From Parapristionchus giblindavisi (taxonomy: Eukaryota; Nematoda; Chromadorea; Rhabditida; Diplogasteridae), in contig CALSFV010000030.1 of the NCBI GenBank assembly GCA_943737045.1, positions 775,501 through 839,500 on the forward strand: DNA of 64,000 nt, given 5' to 3'. The notes beneath the pieces are model-generated. The model did no database searches, had not been told where the DNA came from, and saw only the letters and a list, made by a program, of their open reading frames with translations. Shown here piece by piece: positions 52,089-60,619 of this stretch. A program made the position numbers and the translations under genes. Positions within the stretch are counted from its first letter, which is position 1; each line of letters starts with the position of its first letter.

Positions 52089-54797
52089 TCAATATGATTG
52101 ACCACTATTAGAGGCAATATTCATACGAGGTGGTGGGCATCTATTACGGGCTGGCCTTGTAGAACCGGATTTAACCACGGTAAGCTCAGGATTAGGCTTC
52201 TTGTTGTTCTCCACATTATTAGTGGGCACGACGACGGCATCAGCATCAACATCAATGACGACGGCATCAGCGGTAGACGGCGAGACGTTGCACTTGGCGG
52301 GCTCGACCTGGATGTTGCACTTGACGACGTTGTCGGCGGGAACATTAAAACTCTCCAGTAATACACTCAGAGGATCGCAATCCTCAGTCCATCTCTTGTT
52401 CAATTGATTTGTATGAGCAGTTACCAAACTACCATCCAATCTCTGGACTTCATACATCACATTTCCTTTCTTTCTGAGCACTACGGCTTCAGACCACTTC
52501 TCGTGATTCGGACCATCCCGATCACGATAGTATACAGTGTCTCCTTCGGCGAACTCTCGTGTCACCTTGTCATTCACTACTCTCTCCTCTCCCTCCCTGG
52601 GAGACATGAGAGTGAGACGACATCGCATCTTCCTTCCGAGGAAGATCTCAGCTGGAGTACACATGTTCAATTGATTATTTGGAATGCATCTGTACATCAT
52701 CAAGAACTTCTGCACATTCTCATCCTCTGGACATTCTCCTCTCATCTTCAACAGTGATCGCTTGAACGTATCCACGAATCGTTCAGCCTGTCCATCACTC
52801 TGCGGATGACATGGCGGCGAGAATCTGTGCTTGATTCCATACTCCATACAGAATGCTCTCATCTTCTCAGATTTGAACTGAGTTCCATTATCAGACACTA
52901 TGGTCTCCGGACTACCGTATCTTGATACGAAGTCTCTCAATGCTTTGACGGTTGCATCAGCCGTAATCCTTTCCATCGTCACGACTTCTGGCCATGTACT
53001 ATGAACATCCACAATGATCAAGTAGTATTGACCATTCATTGGATCGGCGAAATCCATATGGATTCGCTCCATTGGTCGACTCGACTCTGGATACTTGATT
53101 GGTTCAGCTTTCGAAGGATTCTTGGCAACACTTTCACAACCTTCATAACATCTTACTTGGCTCTCGATATTCTGATCGAAAGTTTCATAGCTAACTCCAA
53201 CGAGAAACGATCTCGGTTGAGTTTCATCCTTGGGTACTTGCATCTTCTTGAGTACATGCACCTTCTTTGGATCTGGGTGACGTTCAGATTCATTCACGAT
53301 GAATCTAAGGAAGTGGACTTCATTCTGTCCGAATGCACATTTCTCTGGTCGGATTTTGAATCCAGACTCGCGAATCTTCTCGAGAACTCTCATCAGGTTC
53401 TCGTCGTGCTCTTCCTTCGTCCTTCCACTTACAATGACATCATCCAAGTATGCCACTGTCCTGCTCATTCCTGTCAACATCTGGTCCATTATTGACTGGA
53501 ATATACCTCGAGCAGGTTTCACATCGAACGGTAATCTGTGGTACTGATACAGTCCACGATGCGTATTGATCACGAGCAGCTTCTTAGCTTCCTCGTCTAC
53601 TTCAACTTGGAGATACGCATCCGAGAAATCGATCGTGGAGAAGACTGTTCCACCATTCAACGAGGCGAATATGTCTTCCGGCAGCTTGAGCGGATGAGTA
53701 CAATCCTCCAGACAGTCATTCAGACCTGTCTTGAAATCAGCACACAATCTCTTTGCACCATTCTTCTTTGCGACTAGCAAGAACGGAGCCGCCCACTCCG
53801 AGTGTTCCACCTTGGAAATCACTCCCATATCACATAATCGATCGATCTCCTTATCACACACCTGCTGGCTGGCATACGGCACTGGCCGCTTATTACGAAA
53901 CACTGGCTTTACGCCCTGCTTCAGGTACAACTTCGCTGCAGACTTATTGTACTTGCCCAGTCCAGGCTCACAGACTTCTGGGAAGACATCCTTTACCCAG
54001 GCTGCGTAGTCTCCTGACTTGATGTGTGCAATCACCGTTTCATCATTCTCATCTGAGAATGCTCGCTTCAAGTCTAGCTTGAAGAATACATCATTGCCGA
54101 CTAGTCGAATCGGTCTTGGGGTGACGTGGATCCATGCGTCACATTCTTTACCACAGTATTCCATTTTACTGCGGAACTTGCCGAGGATCTTCATACCTTG
54201 TCCATTTGCACATGATACGATACATGGAGCGGGAACCAACTCAGGGTTCTTCATCTCCTTCCAGTCTACTTCAGAGATGAGCGTCAGATCAGATCCTGTG
54301 TCAAGTTGACACTCCATCTGTTTTCCATCCATGGATACATTCACGTACACACGATTGCCTTCAATCTGATTGCAATCCTTCATTTGTACTGAATTGTTCC
54401 GGAAGTTCTTCTTCGGCCTCATTTCAGGATGCTTCAACCAGCATCTCTCTTCGGTATGACCATTCTTGCTACAATGTGTACATTTCACATTGGCCTTTGA
54501 TCTCTCGGTCTTTTGACTCTTATGATTCTTTCCCTTATTATCTTCAGGTACTCTCACAATATTGGCTGTATTCGTCTGCACTGCTGAGCCTTCACGCTCA
54601 AATGCTCTCGAATATCTTTCAATAGATGGTCCTTTAGTTACTTGACTATGGCTCCTTTCTCCATTAACAACATTCTCTTTACTCAATAACTTCTCGAGTA
54701 TCTCACTGTTCTTCTTGTTCTGTTCATTCTGCATCTTCACAAACATCAACAATACTGTTGCCAACGTAGCTGCTTCAGGGTTCTCCACACCCGCCAT
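52089..54797 (-). CDS. Retrotransposon Gag-Pol polyprotein, 902 aa, lacking RNase H
   Basis: ATG at 54797. Residues 1-105 are a short Gag remnant, including EQNKKNSEILEKLL, with no visible capsid domain. A CX2CX4HX4C zinc knuckle is at 106-119 (C106, C109, H114, C119). The protease DTG is at 166-168. Reverse transcriptase spans roughly 290-537 with FSTIDFSDAY (D390) and YLDD (450-453). The RT thumb (RSFL, 530-533) then runs within about ten residues into DQNIESQVRC (541-550), the end of an integrase zinc finger. RNase H, its linker and the histidine half of the HHCC finger are absent, and a Y stands at 551 where a cysteine of the finger is usual. The integrase core looks complete: D582, D636 and E672 with D,D(35)E spacing, followed by a C-terminal region. 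The frame is open throughout despite the deletions. Membership of the K02A2.6-like gypsy group is from recognition of the RT and integrase sequence. Confidence 0.92.
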   Translation of the reverse strand: MAGVENPEAATLATVLLMFVKMQNEQNKKNSEILEKLLSKENVVNGERSHSQVTKGPSIERYSRAFEREGSAVQTNTANIVRVPEDNKGKNHKSQKTERSKANVKCTHCSKNGHTEERCWLKHPEMRPKKNFRNNSVQMKDCNQIEGNRVYVNVSMDGKQMECQLDTGSDLTLISEVDWKEMKNPELVPAPCIVSCANGQGMKILGKFRSKMEYCGKECDAWIHVTPRPIRLVGNDVFFKLDLKRAFSDENDETVIAHIKSGDYAAWVKDVFPEVCEPGLGKYNKSAAKLYLKQGVKPVFRNKRPVPYASQQVCDKEIDRLCDMGVISKVEHSEWAAPFLLVAKKNGAKRLCADFKTGLNDCLEDCTHPLKLPEDIFASLNGGTVFSTIDFSDAYLQVEVDEEAKKLLVINTHRGLYQYHRLPFDVKPARGIFQSIMDQMLTGMSRTVAYLDDVIVSGRTKEEHDENLMRVLEKIRESGFKIRPEKCAFGQNEVHFLRFIVNESERHPDPKKVHVLKKMQVPKDETQPRSFLVGVSYETFDQNIESQVRCYEGCESVAKNPSKAEPIKYPESSRPMERIHMDFADPMNGQYYLIIVDVHSTWPEVVTMERITADATVKALRDFVSRYGSPETIVSDNGTQFKSEKMRAFCMEYGIKHRFSPPCHPQSDGQAERFVDTFKRSLLKMRGECPEDENVQKFLMMYRCIPNNQLNMCTPAEIFLGRKMRCRLTLMSPREGEERVVNDKVTREFAEGDTVYYRDRDGPNHEKWSEAVVLRKKGNVMYEVQRLDGSLVTAHTNQLNKRWTEDCDPLSVLLESFNVPADNVVKCNIQVEPAKCNVSPSTADAVVIDVDADAVVVPTNNVENNKKPNPELTVVKSGSTRPARNRCPPPRMNIASNSGQSY

Positions 54798-54872
54798 CCT
54801 TACTACGAATTATCTGAGCTCACTCAAGAAAAATTCGCGATAGCCTTCGGCGTACTTGTACGAAAACTTCCT

Positions 54873-54974
54873 ACTTGTATTGCCAAATACAAGTCTGCTT
54901 ATACTTGCCAAAGTATAGTACTATCTGTATTACCAAATACAGATCTGCCTAACTCTGTATTACCAAATACAGAG
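54873..54974 (-). promoter_or_regulatory. Array of four stem-loops in the retrotransposon leader
   Basis: Four perfect hairpins follow one another: 54873-54894 (9-bp stem, loop gcca), 54900-54917 (7-bp stem, loop gcca), 54923-54944 (9-bp stem, loop acca) and 54953-54974 (9-bp stem, loop acca). In the element's own RNA the loops read UGGC or UGGU. Stem sequences differ while pairing is kept, so structure rather than sequence is conserved. A further short palindrome (cgtacttgtacg) is at 54851-54862. They lie between the primer-binding site and the ATG, where packaging, dimerisation or translational signals are expected in retroelements. Their actual role is unknown. Confidence 0.7.
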
Positions 54975-55049
54975 AAAGTGAACAACAAGAAACAACAACA
55001 AGAAACAAGAAAGAATAAGAATTCACTTACACGTTTGCTCGTCAAACAA

Positions 55050-55062
55050 TCCTGGTCGCCAA
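55050..55062 (-). promoter_or_regulatory. Candidate tRNA primer-binding site
   Basis: Immediately inside the 5' LTR the minus strand reads TTTTGGCGACCAGGA. TGGCGACC after two or three spacer bases is the usual form of a primer-binding site complementary to a tRNA 3' end (plus strand ...GGTCGCCA). An arginine tRNA is the likeliest match by memory; not verified. Confidence 0.6.
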
Positions 55063-55064
55063 AA

Positions 55065-55307
55065 TGTTATGTCCTTAGGCACAACACGTAGTAGAGTAGA
55101 GACTTTATTAGAGAGAGAAGTAATACCAACGTAGTAACGGGAAGAAACTAGATAAGAATGACTATGGATAGTCAGGGATGACAATCCATAGAGATGGGAA
55201 TAGGCTAGCAGTGATCTACCTCGCACGCTAGACAACAATAGAACATGAGGGAATACCATAGGTACAAAGAGTGGTACGCTAGGTCAGACTTGGGAGCGTA
55301 CATAATA
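55065..55307 (-). repeat. 5' LTR (243 bp)
   Basis: Identical to 51703-51945. Contains the promoter and polyadenylation signals of the element by position; the minus strand has TCTAATAAAGTC, including an AATAAA. Confidence 0.93.
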
Positions 55308-55312
55308 ATTTG
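55308..55312. repeat. Target-site duplication, right copy (ATTTG)
   Basis: Matches 51698-51702 exactly, confirming that both outer ends of the element are intact. Confidence 0.9.
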
Positions 55313-55325
55313 TTTTGATGGAAAT

Positions 55326-55352
55326 AAAGAAAGAAAGAAAGAAAGAAAGAAA
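55326..55352. repeat. (AAAG)n microsatellite
   Basis: Nearly seven uninterrupted AAAG units, 14 bp to the right of the retrotransposon target site. Confidence 0.9.
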
Positions 55353-55574
55353 CATATTAATTGAAAGGGGGCAATGAAAGATTACAATCTTTAATCTTTT
55401 AACTCTTTCAATGATCTTTGATCACTCTCTCCGAATTTTATGGGTTTTATACCCGAAACATGTGCGACCTATCAATCCTTTAGCGCAGTGGTAAAACTTC
55501 TCACCGACAAACTAGATGACTCTTCATAACCTATGACATAGAGTTACACAAGATTACCGTGATTTCATTGATTA

Positions 55575-56084
55575 TCACAACTCTCTATCCATTATTTTGT
55601 CTGATACTGTAATCTGCATCGAACCCAATGTAGTCAGACGAAAAGTTGCCGAGCCCTTCATATTGATACTTCTAAACCACCCATCAATGTTGGCTAATTG
55701 TAAGAATTCTTTTGTTTCTCGTGCTTCACTCTTTGTTGTGTTAACAATGGGCAATAGCGGTTCAGTGATTGTGAGATATTTATCATAAATCAATTCCTCC
55801 TTATATAGGAATAATCTACGCAATAATCTGCGTAAGCAGACAAAACATGCAAGGAAATAGATAGACAAAACATATACAACATATGACATAAAATAGATAC
55901 AACATATGAGAGAGATATACATATATATTGTGCGACTACACACACTCTTGTATATTTCCCAATGTGTGTTCCTCGTAATGTTGTCACTAATGCCTTGAAT
56001 AACTAAGCACGACACTATCACACTATCAGCACTATGAAGATAACTCATTATACCCTCTTTAATTTTAGGGAATATTTGAGACAT
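55575..56084 (-). CDS. Unassigned ORF (169 aa), possibly containing an unspliced intron
   Basis: An ATG-initiated frame of 169 codons. The first 45 residues and the last 75 (ending MQITVSDKIMDREL) have ordinary mixed composition. The middle (about 48-85, for example IYMYISLICCIYFMSYVVYV) is extremely rich in I, Y, C and V. It could be one or two membrane segments, or an intron read through in frame: on the minus strand a GTGTGT donor lies near 55952 and a TACGCAG acceptor ends at 55829. I do not recognise the family. It lies about 300 bp from the receptor gene on the opposite strand, so the two could share a divergent promoter region. Confidence 0.3.
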   Translation of the reverse strand: MSQIFPKIKEGIMSYLHSADSVIVSCLVIQGISDNITRNTHWEIYKSVCSRTIYMYISLICCIYFMSYVVYVLSIYFLACFVCLRRLLRRLFLYKEELIYDKYLTITEPLLPIVNTTKSEARETKEFLQLANIDGWFRSINMKGSATFRLTTLGSMQITVSDKIMDREL

Positions 56085-56379
56085 ATTTGTAGTTCCGCAG
56101 AGTTAGCCCTATAATTACTTTTTTTCACATAATAGATGTATTGAACGTTATAGTTATATGTTCTTCCTATCGCTAATGATGCAGAAATCAGCAAAAACAA
56201 TCGCATAGAAGTGTCTGGATGTCCTAAACCTGATATTATCTTGTTCTATAAAATGATAAGGCACGTTTGTCAGACAGTTGGTCTGTCCGTTTCATCTGCA
56301 TAACAAAAATTGCTTCATCGACGAACATAACTTTTACAAGTTCCCTTCATAAAACGTCCAGTCGAAATTTTCTACATCA
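56085..56379. other. Intergenic region between divergent genes
   Basis: About 300 bp upstream of both the receptor gene and the minus-strand ORF, and thus a likely promoter region for each. No specific motif can be assigned. Confidence 0.4.
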
Positions 56380-59004
56380 ATGACGATTACAGCGGTAGGC
56401 AATCTTTTTTTTTCATTAAAAATGGGACCATCGATATTTTCGTGACTAAAATGACCAAGCGGAACTGTAGATCATTCCCCCCTGAATACAAAACACTCTA
56501 AAAATTTAGCCGCTTTGGAATACTACTCCTAAAGTTCAGGACGATCTGGAAAATGCACCGTTTCGCACATTCTTTTGGATTTCCATTGGAATCGCTGTCA
56601 TATCTTTTCCACCATCGTTGTTGGTCTCTTATAAATTGATGCGATCGAGAATCTTTAGAGAAAGCTACGTCTACAGACTCATATCCATCAACGGAATCGC
56701 TGTGGGTTTCGGTTTTTATGTTTTAATTATCCACGTTTGATGTAATTAACACAGATGATGATACGCTAGTGCAGAAATCTCTACAATAAAACATTCAATC
56801 ACTACATACTCACCGCTCTCATTCTGAAAAAAAACTATAGATTACATTTCATATGAAGAGTACAGAGTTCGATTCATTCTTTCTAAGGGCTACTCTAAAT
56901 TGCAGAGATCATCAGTACGTGCTCTGGTATTTTGCCACTTAAAGTCTACTTAAACTTTAGCACTTTAAGTAGACTTTAAGTAAACTTAAAGTGAGACGTA
57001 AGTCTACTTAAAGTGGTGTGGTAAACTGTAATGCCTTTCGTCAAATGTTCTTTCACTTAAAGTTTACTTAAAGTCTACTTAAAGTCTGTGACGTAGTTTA
57101 AGTAGACTTTAAGTGGCAAAATACCAGAGTGGCTAACATTACATTGCCAAAACCAGCGTTTCAAATTATTATGATGACATACAAAGCCAATCTTTTTCCT
57201 CAAGCATAGAACGTTCAAATCATATACGAAAAAAAGAAATATATGAAATGCATAATTCAAGAAAAACATCGTTAAAAAAATTTTTAAGAGTGCTCTCGCC
57301 TTCATTTTCTACGTGTTCGCTGCAAATCTGGGAATGTTCACTGCTCTGGCGCCGATTATTCGATTTCTCGTCGCTCATTCTCTGATGAACATCATGATAG
57401 TTTCTGTCCAAATCCAATCGGCACTCTTCATCTCTGTCAATCGACTCGTTTCATTTATCAATCCGAATATTCAACCAAAGGTAATGTTGATGAAAAACAA
57501 TTAATCATAATTGTCATTATTTTAATTTCAGAGCGAACGGAAACTCTTTCACCGTTCTATTATCGCTGTATTTTCAACTCCGTTGTTGATAGTGCCGATG
57601 TTTTGGGGTGACTACAAACTACAAGAAATCGAAAAGAACGACGAATCTTTCGGTTTCTCACCCTCAATGTCCATCACGGATATTGTGAGCGATTAAATAT
57701 TCATAAATTTAAAAAAAATGTCTTGTTTGGGGTCGAAAAGCACAGGTCGAAAAGCAAATGAAACAGCCAACATTTTCAAACTCTCCGCTCTTACCACAAT
57801 CTCTCACTTTCTTTATCTGCGAGAGATTGTTGAGAGATTGTTGCCACGGGCGGAAAGTTTCAAATTAGCTGGGGCTTATCCCTCAAAAAGATTTCAAGTT
57901 ACAGGTGTATCTTTCTCCCTTCATTATTGTTCATTCTTCTTCAATGTTGATAAATCTGCTAATCAACTGCATTCTTGCGTTTAGTTTGATGAGTTTACGA
58001 AGAAGGCAAGATGTGATATCGATCAGATCTAAAGTCGCTAGGGCGGAACAAGGTTGGGACGAAGTTTAATAATTGTTTTTTTCCCTTGGAAAACATAAAT
58101 ATTCTATTCGCACTCCTTTAATCTCTGGCGAAACTCACAATAAAATGCCCTTTGAACATCAGCGCAAATATGTTATATAATTTTTTTTGTATATAATCAA
58201 TATGAAAATACTTACTGTTTATCAATTTACAAGGTATCATAACCACCACTATGATCAATGCCCTAGTCGAGATACTTCTTGTCATGGTTACGGTATATTT
58301 TCATTTATTTCTTCATCAAGTGTAATGTGATTCCATTGCATGCATACTATATCGGATTTTGGCTCGATGTTGGCTTGGTTTTCAAGTGAAGAGTTTTAGG
58401 TGCTAAACAATAACACTAACTAACAACTCTAACTGTTTATTAAAATACTTGCTTGAGACAACTACCTATTATCAATAGCATATTCAGTGCGTTCCCTTTT
58501 TATACATGTCTAATAATAGTTTTAGTCATTTCGCTCTTGACACCAATTTGGTACCAATTACGTAAATCAAAACGCCCTCTACAAATCAGAAAATCAAAAG
58601 AATCTCTAGAATCTGATTCTAAAATTACCAAGGGAGAAGGTGCACGCAAAAACATGCTAATACTTATTGATCGACTTGAAATCCCCAAAAAAATTTCAAG
58701 TTGATTGATAGAGTTTGAAGGAAGTAATCGATGCAAAATATGAATGTTATTCTTTCTTGGCCAGTACTATACATGATTATTCTAAAACCTTCTTTGTTAG
58801 GTGATGACTCGAATTGAGAGCGCCCACATCGCTTCAACTCTTGTTCTTATTTGTGTTGTTCATGCTGCTCATCCATTCTGGCTCATGATCATCTTTATTC
58901 CTTCAGTACGACAATTCCTATTGCACGATATTCTTGGCAGAAATCAAGAAAGAACTATACCGACTTCACTTTTGCCCGTTACGTCCGTCAGCAGTAGATT
59001 ATGA
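56380..59004 (+). CDS. Seven-transmembrane chemoreceptor, Srg/Srv-like, 7 exons, 321 aa
   Basis: Assembled by eye: exons 56380-56394, 56540-56734, 57289-57480, 57532-57684, 57905-58052, 58234-58292 and 58801-59004. All junctions have GT/AG ends and agree in phase (phase 0, except phase 1 between exons 5 and 6). The product has 321 residues, the usual size for nematode serpentine receptors. Exon 2 holds TM1 (FFWISIGIAVISFPPSLLV) and the start of TM2 (YRLISINGIAVGFGFYVL). Exon 3 ends TM2 and holds TM3 with the family-typical IQSALFISVNRL. Exon 4 has TM4 (FHRSIIAVFSTPLLIVPMFW) and an acidic loop. Exon 5 has TM5 (PFIIVHSSSMLINLLINCI) and a basic loop (RRRQD). Exon 6 has TM6 (IITTTMINALVEILLVMV). 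Exon 7 has TM7 (HPFWLMIIFIPSVRQFLL) and a short tail. Expected to be a membrane receptor of sensory neurons; the ligand is unknown. Exon 1 (five codons) is the least certain part. Confidence 0.75.
56922..57129. mobile_element. MITE with perfect 35-bp terminal inverted repeats
   Basis: Begins CTCTGGTATTTTGCCACTTA and ends in its exact reverse complement; arms 56922-56956 and 57095-57129 match over 35 bp. The 208-bp element has no coding capacity, and its interior is filled with variants of acttaaagtctacttaaagt in both orientations. It lies inside receptor intron 2, which is 554 bp against 50-220 bp for most others. The target duplication is unclear (possibly TG). Confidence 0.9.
57772..57868. 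mobile_element. Second MITE family, copy in receptor intron 4
   Basis: Arms tttcaaactctccgctct and the complement of cgggcggaaagtttcaaatt match those of the better-preserved copy at 63251-63392. It fills much of the 220-bp intron 57685-57904. Confidence 0.65.
58453..58704 (+). pseudogene. Open frame with one membrane segment inside receptor intron 6
   Basis: An 83-codon frame without ATG, located wholly within the 508-bp intron 58293-58800. It contains one strong hydrophobic segment (FPFYTCLIIVLVISLLTPIW) followed by a long basic/polar stretch (YQLRKSKRPLQIRKSKESL), reminiscent of TM5 plus the third cytoplasmic loop of a serpentine receptor. Its frame requires a phase not offered by exon 6, so it does not splice into the model above. 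It may be an exon remnant of a duplicated receptor, an exon of another transcript, or chance. Confidence 0.3.
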
Positions 59005-59900
59005 TTGGCATTTTAATACATATTTTTGTGATATTTAAATATTCTACTCTTGACTTCTGCATTTGCCGAACGCATCAAGGCCAATATTATAGGTTGTTAA
59101 ATTTTTGGCAAAAATCAGCTAACCAAGATTAATGCTAACAAAGATCTATCATCCTTGATAAAGATATAATATCAATAATGAAAACAATAGTGTTAATCGG
59201 TCCAGATCGATGAAGAAAAATGGAGAAAGAGCCAGTAAAGCAAATACGATGTTCACCCATATTAACGGAATCATTCCCTGCAAGAATCAAATTTTCCTTT
59301 CACAAATTTTCGCATTTTCCGCAAAGGCTTTTAACGAATCTCCGCTACGGCAACACTAAAGTGGTAAAAATGAAGAAGAAAAAACTTATTTTTGGAAACT
59401 CATCTTGGTATGGCTTTTCGAGTTAATCACTGTACATAATTGATGGCGAATTAAAAAAATTGGAAAACGAAAAAAAGCGAGTTTCCGAGTGTCAAAATGT
59501 ACCCATGAAAACTGAAAAGAGAAAGTCGACATTTGAATTCGAGGCACGAATAATGTGCGGGAATTCAAATTTCGAACTTCCGACTGCCATTTTCTGTGTT
59601 TTAACACGTCATTAATGCGAGATTGATTACCGTTGCCCTCAATTTCGTAAATCGGCAACTCAGTTACCGCACATCCCTGATACAAATATGTATCCCCTCT
59701 TCCTTCCCTTCTTCCAATCCAATCCATTCATTCATTCATGGGAGAGAGAGAGCTCCAATGGAATCCAACGTATCCCATTATCTCATCCGTCTTCGTTGGC
59801 TACATCCTGGAAGGACCTAAATATCCTCTTTTCCTTCTTCCGTCAATGACATTTGGTCACAATCACTAATTTTATTAGATGGGGCGGATGAATGCCTTTC
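59005..59900. other. Intergenic, no gene recognised
   Basis: AT-rich sequence with short unsupported frames (for example 59220-59426 plus and 59386-59727 minus), none with a recognisable domain. No clear polyadenylation signal could be tied to the receptor gene. Confidence 0.5.
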
Positions 59901-59901
59901 T

Positions 59902-59995
59902 GGAAGGGAAGAAAGAGAGGAGAGAGAAGGAGAAGGAGAGAGAGAGATGTAAAGAGAGTGGGGGGAGAGAGGTAGAGAGAGGGGAGAGAGAGAGT
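59902..59995. repeat. GA-rich low-complexity tract
   Basis: About 95 bp of nearly pure purine (gaaagagaggagagagaagg, ggggagagagagag), in part (GA)n. Confidence 0.85.
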
Positions 59996-60125
59996 CAAGG
60001 CTTGAAAAGTGGCGCTTGAAACAAGATAGACGACCTAAAAGCGCTTAAAGGTGGTGTCCGGGGAATATTTTCGTGAACAAACTGTGAAGACAGAAAGATA
60101 GCAAAAGTTAGTCTGCATACCTTAC

Positions 60126-60149
60126 ATAAATTAGTTTATGCTAATTTAT
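60126..60149. repeat. Short inverted repeat
   Basis: ataaattag and ctaatttat are perfect complements around a 6-nt loop (tttatg). Too short to assign a role. Confidence 0.6.
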
Positions 60150-60235
60150 CTTATTGATCGCTAGAATCGTGAATGAATCATGCTTGATGTACAGGCAAAG
60201 GCGCGAAATTTTGAAAATAAGAAAGTTCGGCAATA

Positions 60236-60300
60236 GGGTTCGAACCCGCGACGTTGCGCTTACTAGACAGCGCCTTTACCACTACACCAAGGGATGCACG
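60236..60300 (-). pseudogene. tRNA-derived fragment (tRNA pseudogene or SINE head)
   Basis: On the minus strand it has an A-box-like TGGTGTAGTGGTAAAGGC and a perfect B box GGTTCGAACCC at normal tRNA spacing, with an anticodon-like hairpin GCGCT...AGCGC between them. The hairpin loop is 8 nt (GTCTAGTA) instead of 7, the T stem has only three or four acceptable pairs, and no acceptor-stem partner is seen. A working tRNA is therefore unlikely. A minus-strand open frame spanning it (60178-60558) is a by-product. Confidence 0.6.
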
Positions 60301-60545
60301 AATGGAAGTTCTAATATCATTTAGCCTTTGAATAGCCGATATGTTATGTATTTGCATAGACATTCGAGGGCCTCTATCTTTAAAGCGCACATCGAATCGG
60401 TTATAATTACATTTTTCCACTAAATTCACACTGGGAAATGGCGTGGATAGACTAGAATAGAAGAGAAAGAAGGAAATGCTTGAAAACAGATTAGATGGTA
60501 CGAGATAATGGACCTTTAAAAGCACAAACCGAGATAATATTGCTC

Positions 60546-60615
60546 TGCGCTCTAGCAACTCCCGTATCAGAGAAAGTGAGAGAGATTGTCAGAGCGATGA
60601 GCTTTAAATTAGCTC
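60546..60615. mobile_element. Second MITE family, decayed copy
   Basis: Contains gagagagattgtcagagcga and gctttaaattagctcggg, matching the right arm of 63251-63392, with a weak left-arm candidate (tgcgctctagcaactc). Confidence 0.4.
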
Positions 60616-60619
60616 GGGT

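Larger units (their letters stand above)
51703..55307 (-). mobile_element. Ty3/gypsy LTR retrotransposon, K02A2.6-like, internally deleted, 3605 bp
   Basis: Bounded by two identical 243-bp LTRs and an ATTTG target duplication, with one long ORF on the minus strand between them. Reading the minus strand: 5' LTR, candidate primer-binding site, about 250-nt leader with four stem-loops, ORF, short purine tract (GGCGGAGG at 51946-51953), 3' LTR. Identical LTRs mean the insertion is recent. The element is shorter than the roughly 5 kb usual in the group because of deletions within the polyprotein. The protein supply needed for the missing functions probably came from a complete relative; that is inference. 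Confidence 0.93.

Noticed and set aside
52098..54309. Plus-strand ORFs opposite the retrotransposon polyprotein
   Set aside because: Antisense shadows of the 902-codon frame.
55478..55500. A-box-like tagcgcagtggta suggesting a tRNA gene
   Set aside because: No B box follows at the expected distance and no cloverleaf can be drawn.
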